Shown here: positions 12,713 to 24,346 of the stretch, piece by piece
Numbering within the stretch: position 1 is the first letter of the stretch
Layout of the letters: each line of letters begins with the position of its first letter
Assembly: GCA_003999685.1 (NCBI GenBank)
Contig: CP021224.1
Location: 1,240,001 to 1,304,000 of the forward strand
DNA length: 64,000 nt
Source: Taiwanofungus camphoratus
Lineage: Eukaryota; Basidiomycota; Agaricomycetes; Polyporales; Taiwanofungaceae
Reading direction: 5' to 3'
Made by a program: the position numbers and the translations under genes
The notes under the pieces: model-generated
Told to the model about the DNA's origin: nothing
Database searches by the model: none
The model's input: only the letters and a program-made list of their open reading frames with translations

Positions 12713-13661
12713 GCGCCCGGCCCCGCCGCTGGCGTTGTTCACTCTGTCGGGTTTACGCAGCGGGGCCAGACTGTCATGCGTTTTGTATGGGAGCTGTTGG
12801 CCGCGCGCGCCGCGTCGTAATACACGGCGGCGCGTGCGTGCACGAATGTGTAACGAATACTGCCACGAATGACTGCTATATTTTTTGCATGGCCGTAATT
12901 CACGCAATGGATGAGGACAACGGCGTATAGTGTATGTAGTTTATTAATTGCAATACATGATGCCGATATCGATCAAACTTCCGTGCTCGGTCGGATCACG
13001 AGGACCGCCAACTAAAGCTGTCTATATAACTGTCGGCGATGGGGCCGTCTTCTATCAGCGCGAGCCACTGCCCGGAAGGGCGCACTGTGCCCGAGGCGGG
13101 GCGTATTTCAATTGCAGGGCAGCAGCACACGCACTCGCGGCGATGATGGCAGCTGGGAGAACCGGGTTCTCGCACTTGACGTGTGACGGAACACGCTCAC
13201 CGCAGGCTGCGTGCGGACACCGGGCACCCCGCTGTCATCAGCAGGAGGTGTCGTTATCAGCCGTGGTTGCCGGGTGGCGGGGACGTAGAGGGGCAGAGCA
13301 CTTGCTGGATGCGGGCTGTCTGCGTCTTGGCGTGCGGTGCGGAGGAGGAGCGTTGTCCCTCCGGGCCACCCATGGCGAGGGGTTCTCTGGGTGCCTCTGC
13401 TAATGCCGTACCTCGTTGGTACGGATAAATGTCGCATAAGCATGTGAGGCAACGCGGACCTTCGCCGCATCTGCACGGACCGTCACATCCAAGCGCCTTG
13501 TGCGAGATCGGTGCTGAAACCTACTGAGTGTGCCCACCACTTAACATGTTGATCACGCTATCATGGTGAAGGCCGATCTGCGATCGCGATAGATTCCGCT
13601 CGGTGTATATTGATCATCGCGCGGGCGGGCTCGCGTCGACTCCGTGAGGACGACGCTGTGA
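12713..13661. other. Intergenic, convergent 3' regions
   Basis: Lies between the 3' ends of the sugar transporter and the GGF-repeat gene. No gene or repeat recognised. Confidence 0.55.
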
Positions 13662-14854
13662 CTAGGCGAGTTTGGCGGCGATCATCATCTGCTCAAAGTC
13701 TCGCAGGCTCATGGACTTGTCCGGCGAGCTCGAGAACGCTTCTAGCATCTCCACTATCTGTCCAAGAGAATGAGCAGAGGTCGAGCGGAGAGACATCCAC
13801 GGGACGCTACCTCTTCGGTCTTGATCTTCTCCTTGAGCAGCTTTGCCACCCGCGTGATGTCCTTGATCATGATCCTCTGTTCGTCGAGATCGCCGTCGGG
13901 GGTATCAGGGAAGAAGAGGCCGAACACGCGGCGGCACTCTGTTTCCTGACGCGCGGTGAGCCGGCGGGGACGGTCGTCGTCCTCTTCTTCCGAGGCGACC
14001 AATGAAGACACCTTGGACGCCCTGCGAGCGGCTGTATCTTTCGGTTGTCTGGCAGCGGCTTTGGACTTGCCCTTCGACTTTGGAGCAATGAATCCGCCTT
14101 CGCGATACTCATCGTCCGAGTCTTCCGCGTCGTCCGCGGATTCAGACTCCTCGTTGTCGTCGTCCATGTATTCATCCTCGGAGCCCGAGTCATCCTCGTT
14201 CATGTCATCACGGGTCCTGCTGTCTGCACCTCCTTCGTCGGCTGCATCCCCGGAGACGTCTGCGCTTTGCGCGCCCGCGTCGAGGAGCGCGGCGCACACT
14301 GCCCTCCAGTCTTTGCGGCTGACGTGCTGCTCTTGCTCGTCGTCTTGCCCAAACGTCGACCGACTGCCCTGCCCCCACCCCGATGCAGCAGTGCGGAAGA
14401 CGGAGAGAACGTCTTCATCGTCGGGCTGAAGATCGAGTAGTTGCAGAGCAGTGGGAATCAGTGATAGCGGTATCTGTGTATGATCACTTTGCGATACATC
14501 ATCCTCTTCGTCCTCGACGATGAACCCGCCTGCATGAGGACCGTCGTCGACCATGAACCCGCCGGGCGCAGGTTCGTCGACAATAAATCCTCCCGGTTGC
14601 TTATCGTCAGGAACAAAGCCGCCTGGCTCCGTTGCTATGAAACCACCATCAGCAGTAGAATCATGGTCAGTCTTGCGTCGCTTTCGGGAGGGGCCAGGAT
14701 GGAACTCGTCGTATTGGCCCACGCTAGAATTGAGGGCAGCGTCGAATGCGCGGTCGATGTGCTGTCTTACAGTAAGGGGCAGAGCAGAGAAGCCGGAATC
14801 CTCGTTTGTGTCATCTACATCACTGCTTGAACGCTGCACTTTAGATCGCGGCAT
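13662..14854 (-). CDS. Acidic GGF-repeat protein with an EF-hand-like C terminus (function unknown)
   Basis: Starts at the ATG at 14854; one short intron near 13760-13810 splits the tail. Residues about 65-120 carry six spaced GGF units (GGFIATEP, GGFVPDD, GGFIVDE, GGFMVDD, GGFIVEDEE and, further on, GGFIAPKSKGKSK). A long Asp/Glu/Ser-rich central region and a Lys/Arg patch next to it suggest a nuclear protein. The C terminus (LTARQETECRRVFGLFFPDTPD, then VEMLEAFSSSPDKSMSLRDFEQMMIAAKLA after splicing) is helical with a calmodulin-like spacing, but it lacks a clean DxDxDG loop, so calcium binding is doubtful. It is divergent with the condensin gene. I do not recognise an assigned function. Confidence 0.8.
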
Positions 14855-15020
14855 AGTCAGAATGTGAAAAAAAATCCGTCGACGGAGGAGGTCGTCGCGA
14901 GCGAATGGCCCAATGCGTGGCCCGTGCGTAGAGGCGCTGTGTGATCACGTGCAGCGTGTCGACGCGTCGCTGCCACGCGTGATCGCTGTTGAACGTGAAC
15001 CACAAACTCCGTGAACAGCG
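14855..15020. promoter_or_regulatory. Shared divergent promoter, 166 bases
   Basis: Separates the start codons of the GGF-repeat gene and the condensin subunit gene. It contains palindromic CACGCGTG- and GTCGACG-type words. Any co-regulation is inferred from the spacing only. Confidence 0.4.
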
Positions 15021-18000
15021 ATGCCCGCGACGCGCCCTTCCCGAGCCCGCCCCCAGCAAGAGAATCATGCGTCCCTCCACGCCGACTCCGACGGCGAGGG
15101 CGATACAGAGCCCGAGGAAACCCCCCGCCCCCCACAGCGCACGCTCTCCAAGAAACGCTTGAGCGATGTCTACGTGCTAGACCGCGACGATAGCTTCTCT
15201 TCCGACACCGCTCGCGTCCCTTTAAAATCAGTCAACATCAACGATGACATGGCTGAGAAAAGGAGACGCCGGAAGAGCGCGAAACTCGCCATGTCAGGGC
15301 GTGCCTCAGAGAATGCTCAGGCTGGTCCGTCTTCTGAAGGAGACGGTGCTGAACAAGGAGGTGCAGAAGCGTCCGCTGCCGCTGCACAGGCGCGGCAGAA
15401 ACAGCAGCTATTATCTGTAGCTCAAGCACCCGTGATCAACGTGCCCTTGGATGTCATGAGCTCAAATTTTGAGGAATGGATGAAGATGGCCACAGATAAT
15501 GTACGCGGTCGTCCCTCCTATTACACAGTTGTATTCACTTTCTATAGAAAATTAACGCGGCAAACTCATGGAATTTTGCCCTTATTGATTATTTCCACGA
15601 TATGTCTCTTTTGAGAAACAACACCGATAATTCTATCAATTTTCAACGTGCGTCTTGCACTCTCGACGGTTGCGTCAAGATCTGGACGAGCCGCGTCGAC
15701 AGCGTTGGCACTGAGACCGGAAAGTTACTGAGCAATCTGGCTACGGAAGGCAAGGCCGATGGCGGCGAAGACGATGAGGGCGCAAACTCTGATAACCCTG
15801 ACGGTCAGGACCCGAGCCAAGGGCAGCGCAAGCGCAGGGCGCACAGACCTGAATCAACACTTGCCAAGTCTGTCGCCCAGCTACGAAGCAAGAAGCTTGA
15901 CCTCGAGTTCACTGTAGACCCCTTGTTCAAGAAAACATGCGCAGACTTTGACGAGGGCGGAGCACAAGGCCTTCTCATGAACCATCTTAGCTTAGGAACC
16001 GGCTCTGAAGGTAGTCTGCGAGTTGTCTTCGATGCCAGTGATTCGATGGGCAAAGGCGGTGAAGACGAAGAGCCTTTAGAGGAGCCAGAGGAGGAGGTCG
16101 ATCTAAGTTATCTTCGACGTACGCTTCAATGTCTTTTTATGGCAATGTCACTGAGCAGATAATTTCTAGAACAATTCCTGCCACAACTCGAGATCCTTGA
16201 CGACAAGGCCATCTCTCACTCTCTGGAAGGCTTCTCTTTCTCCAAGGATACCTTCTCGTTTGATGAGACTACTTTCTTTCGCGACGGCACTCCCAGGCTC
16301 GACGATGTTGCTGATGACGACGATGGCACTGAGATGCCAGGCCCGGAGGGGGATCAAGGCCTCATGCCGTCCATGGACGTGGATAGGGATGGCGATGCTC
16401 CTCCTGTGGAAGATTTCTTTGTTGGAGACCAAGCCGTAGGTGATGACTTCGCAGGCGGTGACTTTGGTGGCCGAGATGACTTCGGTGGGGAGAATGGGTC
16501 AGATGGTTCGGAAGCAGGACCTGCAGAACCCAGTCGCCCGGGAGGCTTCGTACCTTTCGATCCCAGACGGTTGCCGAATGAGCGGGACCTTGTATTAGCC
16601 ATGACGGATGCTGATGCGGAAGGCGGCTTAATGATGGACTATTTTGATCAAACGTTCTTGAAGAATTGGGCTGGTCCTGAGCACTGGAAGCTGAGAAAGG
16701 TCGTTCGGAGACGTACGTAGCCCCATGCTATATGCACCACTAGCGAAAGGCTGATACGGAGTCTTTACTGCTCTTTCGTCAGCCGATGCTTCCGAAACTG
16801 CTGCTCCCAAAGCTAGACGGGAAAAGAAGGAAGCCTTCAAGATTGACTTCCTAACGCCTTCGGAGAAAGATCCGAAGACGCTTACCAAAGAGCTTTTCGC
16901 TCCTGTAACAAGAGGTGCTGGAATCACATTGCCTGGATCCTCAACAGGTAAGGGGTCGTCCCGAAAAGGTAGCAGGAGCAAAAGGGCGAAGAAGAAGGAG
17001 AAAGACAAGCGGAATGACCAGACCCTCCCTGATGACATGCATTTCTCGAGCCGACAGCTAGTCACACTGTTCTTGAAGCCCAAGTTCTCGGCATGTCTTT
17101 GTTCCCGCGTAGTGCTGACAGCATGCTAATTGAATTGACTTTTACAGCTCAAAATGCGTGGTCGCCGGCTACGCGGCGATCAGCATGGCGATGGCGAAGT
17201 GGACGAGAATTTCTGGGCCCAGGCTGCTGCCAATCAAGCTGCCGGGCGTGCAGGTGATGAAGGCGACGAGAGTGAGCTCATCATGATTTTCTCCCCCGTC
17301 TTGGTGGGTTGACGGAGTTGGTGTATCTGTAATAGCTGTCAACGGGGGCGCCATCCCCTTCAATACGCAATTCTTCCATGATGACTATGACGAAGGAGCT
17401 GGTTTTGACGATGTCTACGATGGTGCTGATGGAGATAACGGCGGGTCTGTCGAGCCTGGAGAGCAAGACCTGCTAGCAGCCACTCAAGGCCAGACGAGGC
17501 GCGTGCGGCCCGAATTCGTGAACTACGCGAAGCGAGCAAAACGTGTGGATGTACGAAAGTTGAAGGAGAATATATGGAAGGGTTTGGATATTGTCGTCCC
17601 AGAAGTCAAAGATGGCGAAATGGAGGACGACGCGATGGTGAGAATTCTCGTCGTCTATGAGCACCTTGACTGACGAATACGTACTCGCTGGAACTAGGAT
17701 ACTGATTGCCAGATCGCGACCGATCCTTCTGAGGCTCGGCAGTTCACTTCAGTGATTTCTGGTCTGCAGAAATCATATCCAAAAGAAAAGATGGAAGAAA
17801 TCAGCACAAGTTTTTGTTTTATTTGTCTTCTTCATCTGGCAAATGAGCGAGGTCTGAAGCTCGAAGCTGGTTCAGAGGGCAAAGATGAGGATGAGGACCA
17901 GAAGGTTGGAGTCATATGGGACCTCAAGGTATGCATTGTGTCGTCCCTGTTGTTGTCGATATTCATGCCGGACCTTATCACACTTAGGTATATAGAGATC

Positions 18001-18023
18001 CCAATGCGACTTCTGCAGCATAA
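15021..18023 (+). CDS. BRN1: Condensin complex subunit 2, CAP-H / Brn1 (kleisin)
   Basis: Kleisin subunit of condensin I, bridging the Smc2-Smc4 heads for mitotic chromosome compaction. After a basic, low-complexity N terminus, the conserved Barren block is unmistakable: NSWNFALIDYFHDMSLLR followed by INFQRASCTLDGCVKIWTSR and VDSVGTETGKLLSNLA. Later come ESTLAKSVAQLRSKKLDLEF, DPLFKKTCADFDEGGA, an acidic middle, the PFNTQFFHDDYD segment, FVNYAKRAKRVDVRKLKENIW, and a C-terminal winged-helix-like region (QFTSVISGLQKSYPKEKMEEISTSFCFICLLHLANE). The last exon, after an intron ending at CACTTAG, gives DLKVYRDPNATSAA and the stop at 18021. Seven or so short introns are present. The product is about the normal length for the family. 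Confidence 0.94.
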
Positions 18024-21000
18024 CACGATTTGCATTCCGGGGGAGATATGAATTACGTGCACACATCCCTCGCACTGTTGCCTTTTGATTATCCGCGCTA
18101 TCATATACATTATCCTGGTTTATCTTCTATATATGTTGTATTTGCATGAGAGGTGTATACTGTCCGATATATCGGACATCGTTCAGAGTCCAAACATTAC
18201 CCCCAGGAAGAATTGGTTCAGGTCTCCGGTCAGACAGTCCTCCGAAGCAAGTAGGACGCTTCAGTTGTGCATTGTCCTGGCAAATTCCACTCTAACCTTT
18301 TCGCTGTATTTTTTCAAAATAAACCATCTACAAGGGAATCTGATCTACCAAATCACTCTTGAACGACGCCTCGAGCATCCCCATGCAGGTTTTGATTAAA
18401 TGACGAAAGTAAGTCTGTCTGACGATGGCTCAAAGGAAGATGCGCTCGTGGACGGAAATGAATGTGCACGTTGATCATTCCCCGTAGTGGAGCGTACGAT
18501 TTTGTGAAAGTGGAGCGTTCACCTAGGGCGATGGCTCCCTTTGCACAACCATCATTTGGCGCTTGACGACAGGTTCAATGTAAAATAGTCACAAGGTCTG
18601 CTAGTAGGCATGACGGACTTAACAGTCTTGGTGCGTTCGGCACACAAGCTGACTACCGAGCGTCGCATTCAAGCCCAGCAAAGGACAACCGTTGCTCTGG
18701 CCGAGCTGACTGTCGTTAGAAGCACAAGGCCGAGTCTAGTGTCCTGACGTGAGGCCAGACACGCAGAGACCAGGGCACTGCAGGAAGGTGAACGCGAGAC
18801 GCATCGCGCCACTGAACGTCGCAGGACCCTAGAAGAAACCTGATGCTTACCAATATAGAGACTGCATTGGGGCGGACGCATCCGTCATCACGCTCCTGGT
18901 CGTCAGAGACAAGCTGGACCTGACACCGTCTCAGTGACGGCAAGGATGGCAGAAGCTGAGATGCGGCACCAGTCTCGGCGCGTCGTCGCCAGAGGCCCAG
19001 AAGAGATCACACGAGCCATGCTTAGCGAGCCCGACGTAGGGGTCTGTCGCGCGAGTCGTGCGTAGCGGGAGTCGCTCTTCGCGGGCACCGTGTCCATGCA
19101 CATCCAAAGTGCGGCATACTCGGCGCACGTTTTGACTCTGTTGAGTCGAGTCTTCCTTATAGCCTGCATTGGCACGGGATAGAGTTGAGTCGCGGCCGTC
19201 GTGCGCCTGAGGTGTAGCGAACAGGCGGCGAGCAAGGAAACTGCAATGTGAACTGGCAAGAGGGCGGGAAAGCGATTTGTGCGAAGAGCTGGTCCAAGAG
19301 GAAGGATGTACTGTACAATGACCAGGCCACCGATCATCGATAGTCGATCAAGGGTGGACGATTCTGCACACAAGAACGAGATGGCAGCGGTTAGCCAAAG
19401 CTTTTCATGGGAAACTCTTGGAGATCAGGATCATAGTGGCAAACGCGGGTGCATCCAGAATTGCTATCCAAATTGCCTGACTTCTGCGATGCGTAGATGG
19501 CAGGGCAAATACAATACTGTATTTGTACCTATTTCTGTGTTTCCAGACGCGTTCCGAGTGCATGGCCCGCCCCCGTCCAAGCCGCCGTGATGGACCACTA
19601 CAGATAGGAATAAGGACACAAGGGGAAAGCAGCGAGGATGATATCTAAAGAGCGCTGTGTTTCCTGAGGACGGAGGAATACACCAGACAAATCAAGCGTA
19701 TCGGGACCCAAGGATGATGACGAGGACAACGAGAGTCGTCAGTTCCTAATCAGCATCAGGGTTTTTCGTGTGAGACGATGGAACCGTTGAGAACGCAGCA
19801 GTGGGGCGAACAAGTAAAGTAACTTGCCTTTTATGGACGAGCAAGAACAAGGCTCGTCCACATTAGGCAAGTAGAGACAAGTCAACAACGATGGCCTTTT
19901 CCGACATTGTTGCCCAATGCTCCGTGCTCCGTTGTTCCCATGGGTTATAACCTTCGTCTTTACACATCTCAATCGGACTCACAATTTCTGTTAGATTCGG
20001 AATTGCCTCTCCCCCGGAAAAGACTTGCCCAATCAATTTGCTCGGACTTGCCTCGAGGAGGCTCCAGTGAAATGTCTGAACCGTTCTGGTTTTTCCTCTA
20101 TGCTACCACACAACGCCAACGAGCATAACTTGCCGAAGTACAGCATGAGGCAGCTTATTGCCTATCTCTCAGTTTCTCCCAAGATGATCAATTGTGAGCG
20201 TCAACGCGGAGAAGTCCGTCAACTTGACTGAAAGTCCTTGCATGGTAAAATCATGATATTATCTACGTGCCCAAAGGGCTGTGAACCACCGTGATACCCC
20301 AATCATCTCCTTCCCCGGGTCCCTTGACATAGCTAACTACAACTTGCCCGATTCCAGGCAAAGTAACATGTTATCCAAGGCTTCATGCGGTGAACTGGTT
20401 GACCGTGGGTGGGGGCTCCCAGAGGGCTGTGCACAACTCTCGCAACATGGTGTTAGACTGCCATGGGGCGATGCTATTTGTGGTGCATGGGACATGTTTA
20501 TCTTCCTCCTCCAGGACCAAGTTAGAACACCGACACGACCCTGGATGAGTGCAACCGCTGATGAGCTATAGATAATGTGCGTCTTTACCTGTTCATGGCT
20601 TGGCGATTGCACAGCGCGTCCTTGGTCGCCTCAGTAGTAGCACTGTCATCCTAGGAAGAGCCGCCGAAAGAATTTGGATGAATGCTGTGAAATCCTGTGC
20701 CTTTGTTACAATCGGAGTGACCGGACAGTCAGTACTGTCAACTTCGAAGGTCAACATGCACAGACCTTGAGGTCTGGGCTGGGTGTGGCGATGTACCGCC
20801 CTTTCTCGCTATGCGTTCTGTTCAAAGCGGACAATTATAGCTCGCACCGCCTCGAGTAAGCAGGTTGAAGACATGTGGCAGCAGTGCGTAAGTATCGCCT
20901 CAATGACGCGCGGAGCGTTTTGTCTTCATCCAAGGAAAGAAGACTTCTAGATATTGACACCGCATGCAAGATTATCACGTTTATTGTCAAAAGACCGAGA

Positions 21001-21643
21001 GAAAGACGGGGGAGATGTCAAGTACAGTTGCAACGGAGAGGAAGCCATGCGACAACACAACGACACGCGATGCAGGGGCCAGAGGAAAGCAAGGTGACAA
21101 GGCAACAATCAAAGTGACCGTTTTGAGCACGGCGATATGGGCAATGAAAAGGCGGTCCTCGAAAGAAACTCGTGAATGGACATATCCAAAGCAGCAGAAG
21201 AGAAGGCAAAAGAAAGCCGGGAAGCAAATTCAAGAAAAAGGTCATGATCTGAGGGGCAGAGATAAAGCAAGGGCCTCAATCGGGATACTCGTTCATTATC
21301 CGGGGTAGTGTCCAGGAGGTATCGTACAGTATGGCATGGCAAAGCCCCGGTACAGCGGTAGCTTGTCCGCTAAGCATCCCCTATATCTGGCGCCAGCTAG
21401 AGAATCCCTCACCACCAAATGGGAGGATCACCTATCCTGACCATCACCAGATACTGAGCGCAGAGTGGATTCCTATGAGATCAGCGAGAGTTGAATGATG
21501 AGCGCATAGGTCGTGATCATGAGATGAAATTTATGGGCTTTATGGATCGAGAAATGGAGGCATGGATCGAGAATCGAATTCTATGCAAGGCATAGTGCAT
21601 GTCATCATATATGGGACGAGACAGCTGATGGAGAGAGTCGGCT
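18024..21643. other. Long stretch without a supported gene
   Basis: 3.6 kb between CAP-H and the next gene. No frame shows a domain or a plausible exon chain. One weak coiled-coil-like fragment is listed separately. Composition is intermediate and no transposon ends were found. It may contain untranslated RNA or decayed sequence. Confidence 0.5.
18610..18842 (+). pseudogene. Possible relic of a coiled-coil coding exon
   Basis: From the ATG at 18610 one frame gives a charged, helix-like stretch (KLTTERRIQAQQRTTVALAEL). After a TGA it continues in the next frame as REARHAETRALQEGERETHRA-type heptads, and then decays. Both pieces have coding-like composition absent from the surroundings. It could be a broken gene fragment, or chance. 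Confidence 0.2.
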
Positions 21644-22893
21644 CTAGCGGAGACGAACATGGGCCTGCCAGCTACCCATGGAGACATGCTGCAGGCCTAC
21701 AAGGATCAGATCGTCCAAGTCAATGTGGCCTCTGCCAACACGCCAGCGAACCTCTGCCTCCTCTTCCATACGACGGTTTTGCATTTCCTGCCATGAAGAG
21801 GGAGGAGGCTCGTCAGGCATGATTCATCTAATAGCCACACGGAATGGGACTCACGTCAATGAAACGCTGGATGGTCTTGGCGACGTTCTTGGCTAACTTC
21901 GAACGAGTAATGGGACCTGGGGGGCTCCGGAAGTCTCTGGTCGGGATCTGCCTGCTCCAGGGTGCATACCCCGGCCACTGTCGCGGAAACAATGAAGCAA
22001 TCAGCCCTAGTCTAGCAGAGACCACGGCATAACGCTCCATCAAGAGCGAAGCTCAAGCTTACCATCAAACGAATGGAGACGGATGGCCCGCGATTGCTGA
22101 ACATCAAGTCATCGCGGCCCTGAAGCCGCATGAACTTGCTGTTCAGCGCATCGCGCAGGCTGATGCCGCAGCCACTCGGGTTCTGCACATAGAACATGAT
22201 TGGAGCCTCAAGCTGAACCTCTTCCACGTATCGACGGCGGTCACTCTGCGTGTGTGGCCGGTACGTCTTCTGAGGAACGAGTGGGCCGTCATGAGCAGTC
22301 GCGACCTGGGCTGCTAGTTGTGCCACACTCCGGATCTCGCCCTGCCCACCCTGTCCATGATGATCGTAGAGGGGAAGCTTTGCCGGCATGTGTGAGCTGA
22401 CATATGCCGCGCAATTCGGTGCCGTGTGGCGTACCTGTTCGTCAAATTGCCCTGGAGAGACTGGGGAGATCGGGGACGAGTTGATGAGTGGACTGTTCAA
22501 AGCCGGTATGGTCATCGGTGGCGTGATTGGCGTCAACGATCCATAGCTCGAGCTGGGACGACGGGAAGAGCTTGCCATCGGCGAATGTTCGTAAGGCGTG
22601 CGCATGTGGTCAGATGCCATGTGCATGGGGGGCATGTCGAGGGGGTTAACGGGCAAGGTGTTGATGCGAATTTGCGGCAAATTGCGCTGCGCTTGTCCCA
22701 GGAGGCTACCTGGAAAGAAGCTGTTGGTGAAGACAGGTGAAGAAGACTGCTCAATATCGAGGCTGTCTTCGTACTGCCGAATTTCTCCAGCTGGACTCAT
22801 TAAGAGCGAATGCGACGGGGGGGGAGCGTTTAACCAATACGGGGAAGACAAAGTCGAGAATGATTGGGCAGTGTTATTGTTACCGGGATCCAC
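21644..22893 (-). CDS. Conserved fungal protein, function unknown (5' end uncertain)
   Basis: The main exon (down to about 22065) has a Ser/Pro/Met-rich N-terminal half. A conserved block follows: RRRYVEEVQLEAPIMFYVQN, then PSGCGISLRDALNSKFMRL and SNRGPSVSIRLM. Two small introns then lead to WPGYAPWSRQIPTRDF, PITRSKLAKNVAKTIQRFID and a tail ending SMGSWQAHVRLR at 21644. The block recalls a basidiomycete-specific family of regulatory-looking proteins, but I cannot name a function. The frame begins at a GTG codon at 22893, which is not a eukaryotic start; the true ATG is either in an upstream exon (an ATG near 23040 followed by a possible intron) or the internal Met of MSPAGEIRQ. The low-complexity N terminus suggests a disordered regulatory region. 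Confidence 0.72.
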
Positions 22894-24346
22894 TCGGCGA
22901 GAGTGAGCCTCATTAGGATGGGTGCTGAGTGCAATGGGCTACTCGGAATGAATGAGAAAAGTGTAGGACTAAGACTTGAAATATACGAACGTCGAGGCCG
23001 TTGTCAGAAAACGGCTCGTGCAGGTAGGACAAATTGTCATCGCTTCCATTCCATCCTTGATTCGACCGTGCAAACTGTATAGGCGGGCTGCGGGAAGATT
23101 AAATAACAGCCATTGAGTGAAAGTGAGTCATTGAGTGGCGGCAGACAAGTTTACCTGGGATTTGGAGAGGTTGGTGGGAATGTAGGTGATGGGGACATTG
23201 TTGAGGAGAGAGGATGGCGATAGAATCAAGAATTGTTATAACTGGACGCAGTAATATACTGGCGCCTGACCAAAAAAGGGCTAAAGAAGCGCCTCGTATG
23301 CTTATGAGAGGAAAAGGCAAGTGTTTCCGACTCCCACGTTTGGAGCGAGTTTAAGAGTTTGTCGCTCAGCTATACGTGTAAGATAGACCAGTCGAAGTCC
23401 TATGAGGCTTCTCACGGATCGAGTATGTATAGCATACTTACTATCAATATGTGTCACTGGACAAGCTCTCCTGTGGTCCCAGGGAACCGCCAAGTCCTAA
23501 GGTACCAGAGACTGAAACTGGTGCTTGTTTCACGTAGGAAGGAAGTGATCTTGGGGTAGTGTTGGTGACGGCATGAAAGCACAGGTGTTTACATACATGC
23601 ACTTTAAGAGTGACTCGGATGAGGCGGTGGCATCGGAACCGCATATAGATTATTTGGGATGCGTCCCGGTGGACGCAGAGGCTGTGGAAGAGATTCTCCA
23701 TAGATGTTCCTTGTGCACGAATGCCTAGTCAATGAGGCGGTGCGTTGGGTTTCTGTGGAGAAAACCTTGGACATGCTGTAGTAGACCACTCATCGAGATC
23801 TGCCACTAGATAGAAACCGTTATTCGGATCTCAGGAGACACATAGTGGGAACGGCCAAAACACCACCGAGGCCGTCAGGGTACGTGAAGGGAACCACAGA
23901 CATGTCAGAGTAAGGGAAGATCTAAGGGATTTGTCAACACAATACATGAAGGGTGAGATATCGCGAAACCGGACATGGACACCGCAGATGCCAGGAGACA
24001 GCGCCCAGGAAGCGGATGCAGTGCCGCCGCATCGATGGACGCTCGCCGCTAGACGCGCTGATGATTACTGTAGGGAGTGTGAGATGGAGACATGTTCAAC
24101 CCGGGACTTTTCAAATCGAGGCCATGTTGAAAGTAAAATAAAATAAAAACATGCTGCACGTAGAAACGACAAACATTGAATACGATCAAGCAGTAAGAAC
24201 GCGCGAGGACGCGTCGAATACGCGCGGAGTCTGAAAGGCGCGCAGACTGAAGTCCACACACTCGTTGTGTTCGACATTTCTTTCCGCCCGTCGCAGCATT
24301 CCGACCTCCACGGGCTATTTCTCTCTTCCTAGGAACCGCTTTACAA
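22894..24346. other. Intergenic, no gene seen
   Basis: May include a short 5' exon of the preceding minus-strand gene near 23000-23045 and the Leo1 promoter. Nothing else was recognised. Confidence 0.5.

Noticed and set aside
18903-19373. 156-codon minus-strand frame with hydrophobic stretches
   Set aside because: Considered as a small membrane protein, but there is no conserved motif, no clear intron structure, and composition is like the surroundings.
21330-21410. Possible tRNA-like stretch
   Set aside because: A weak resemblance to an A box, with no B box and no cloverleaf pairing on inspection.
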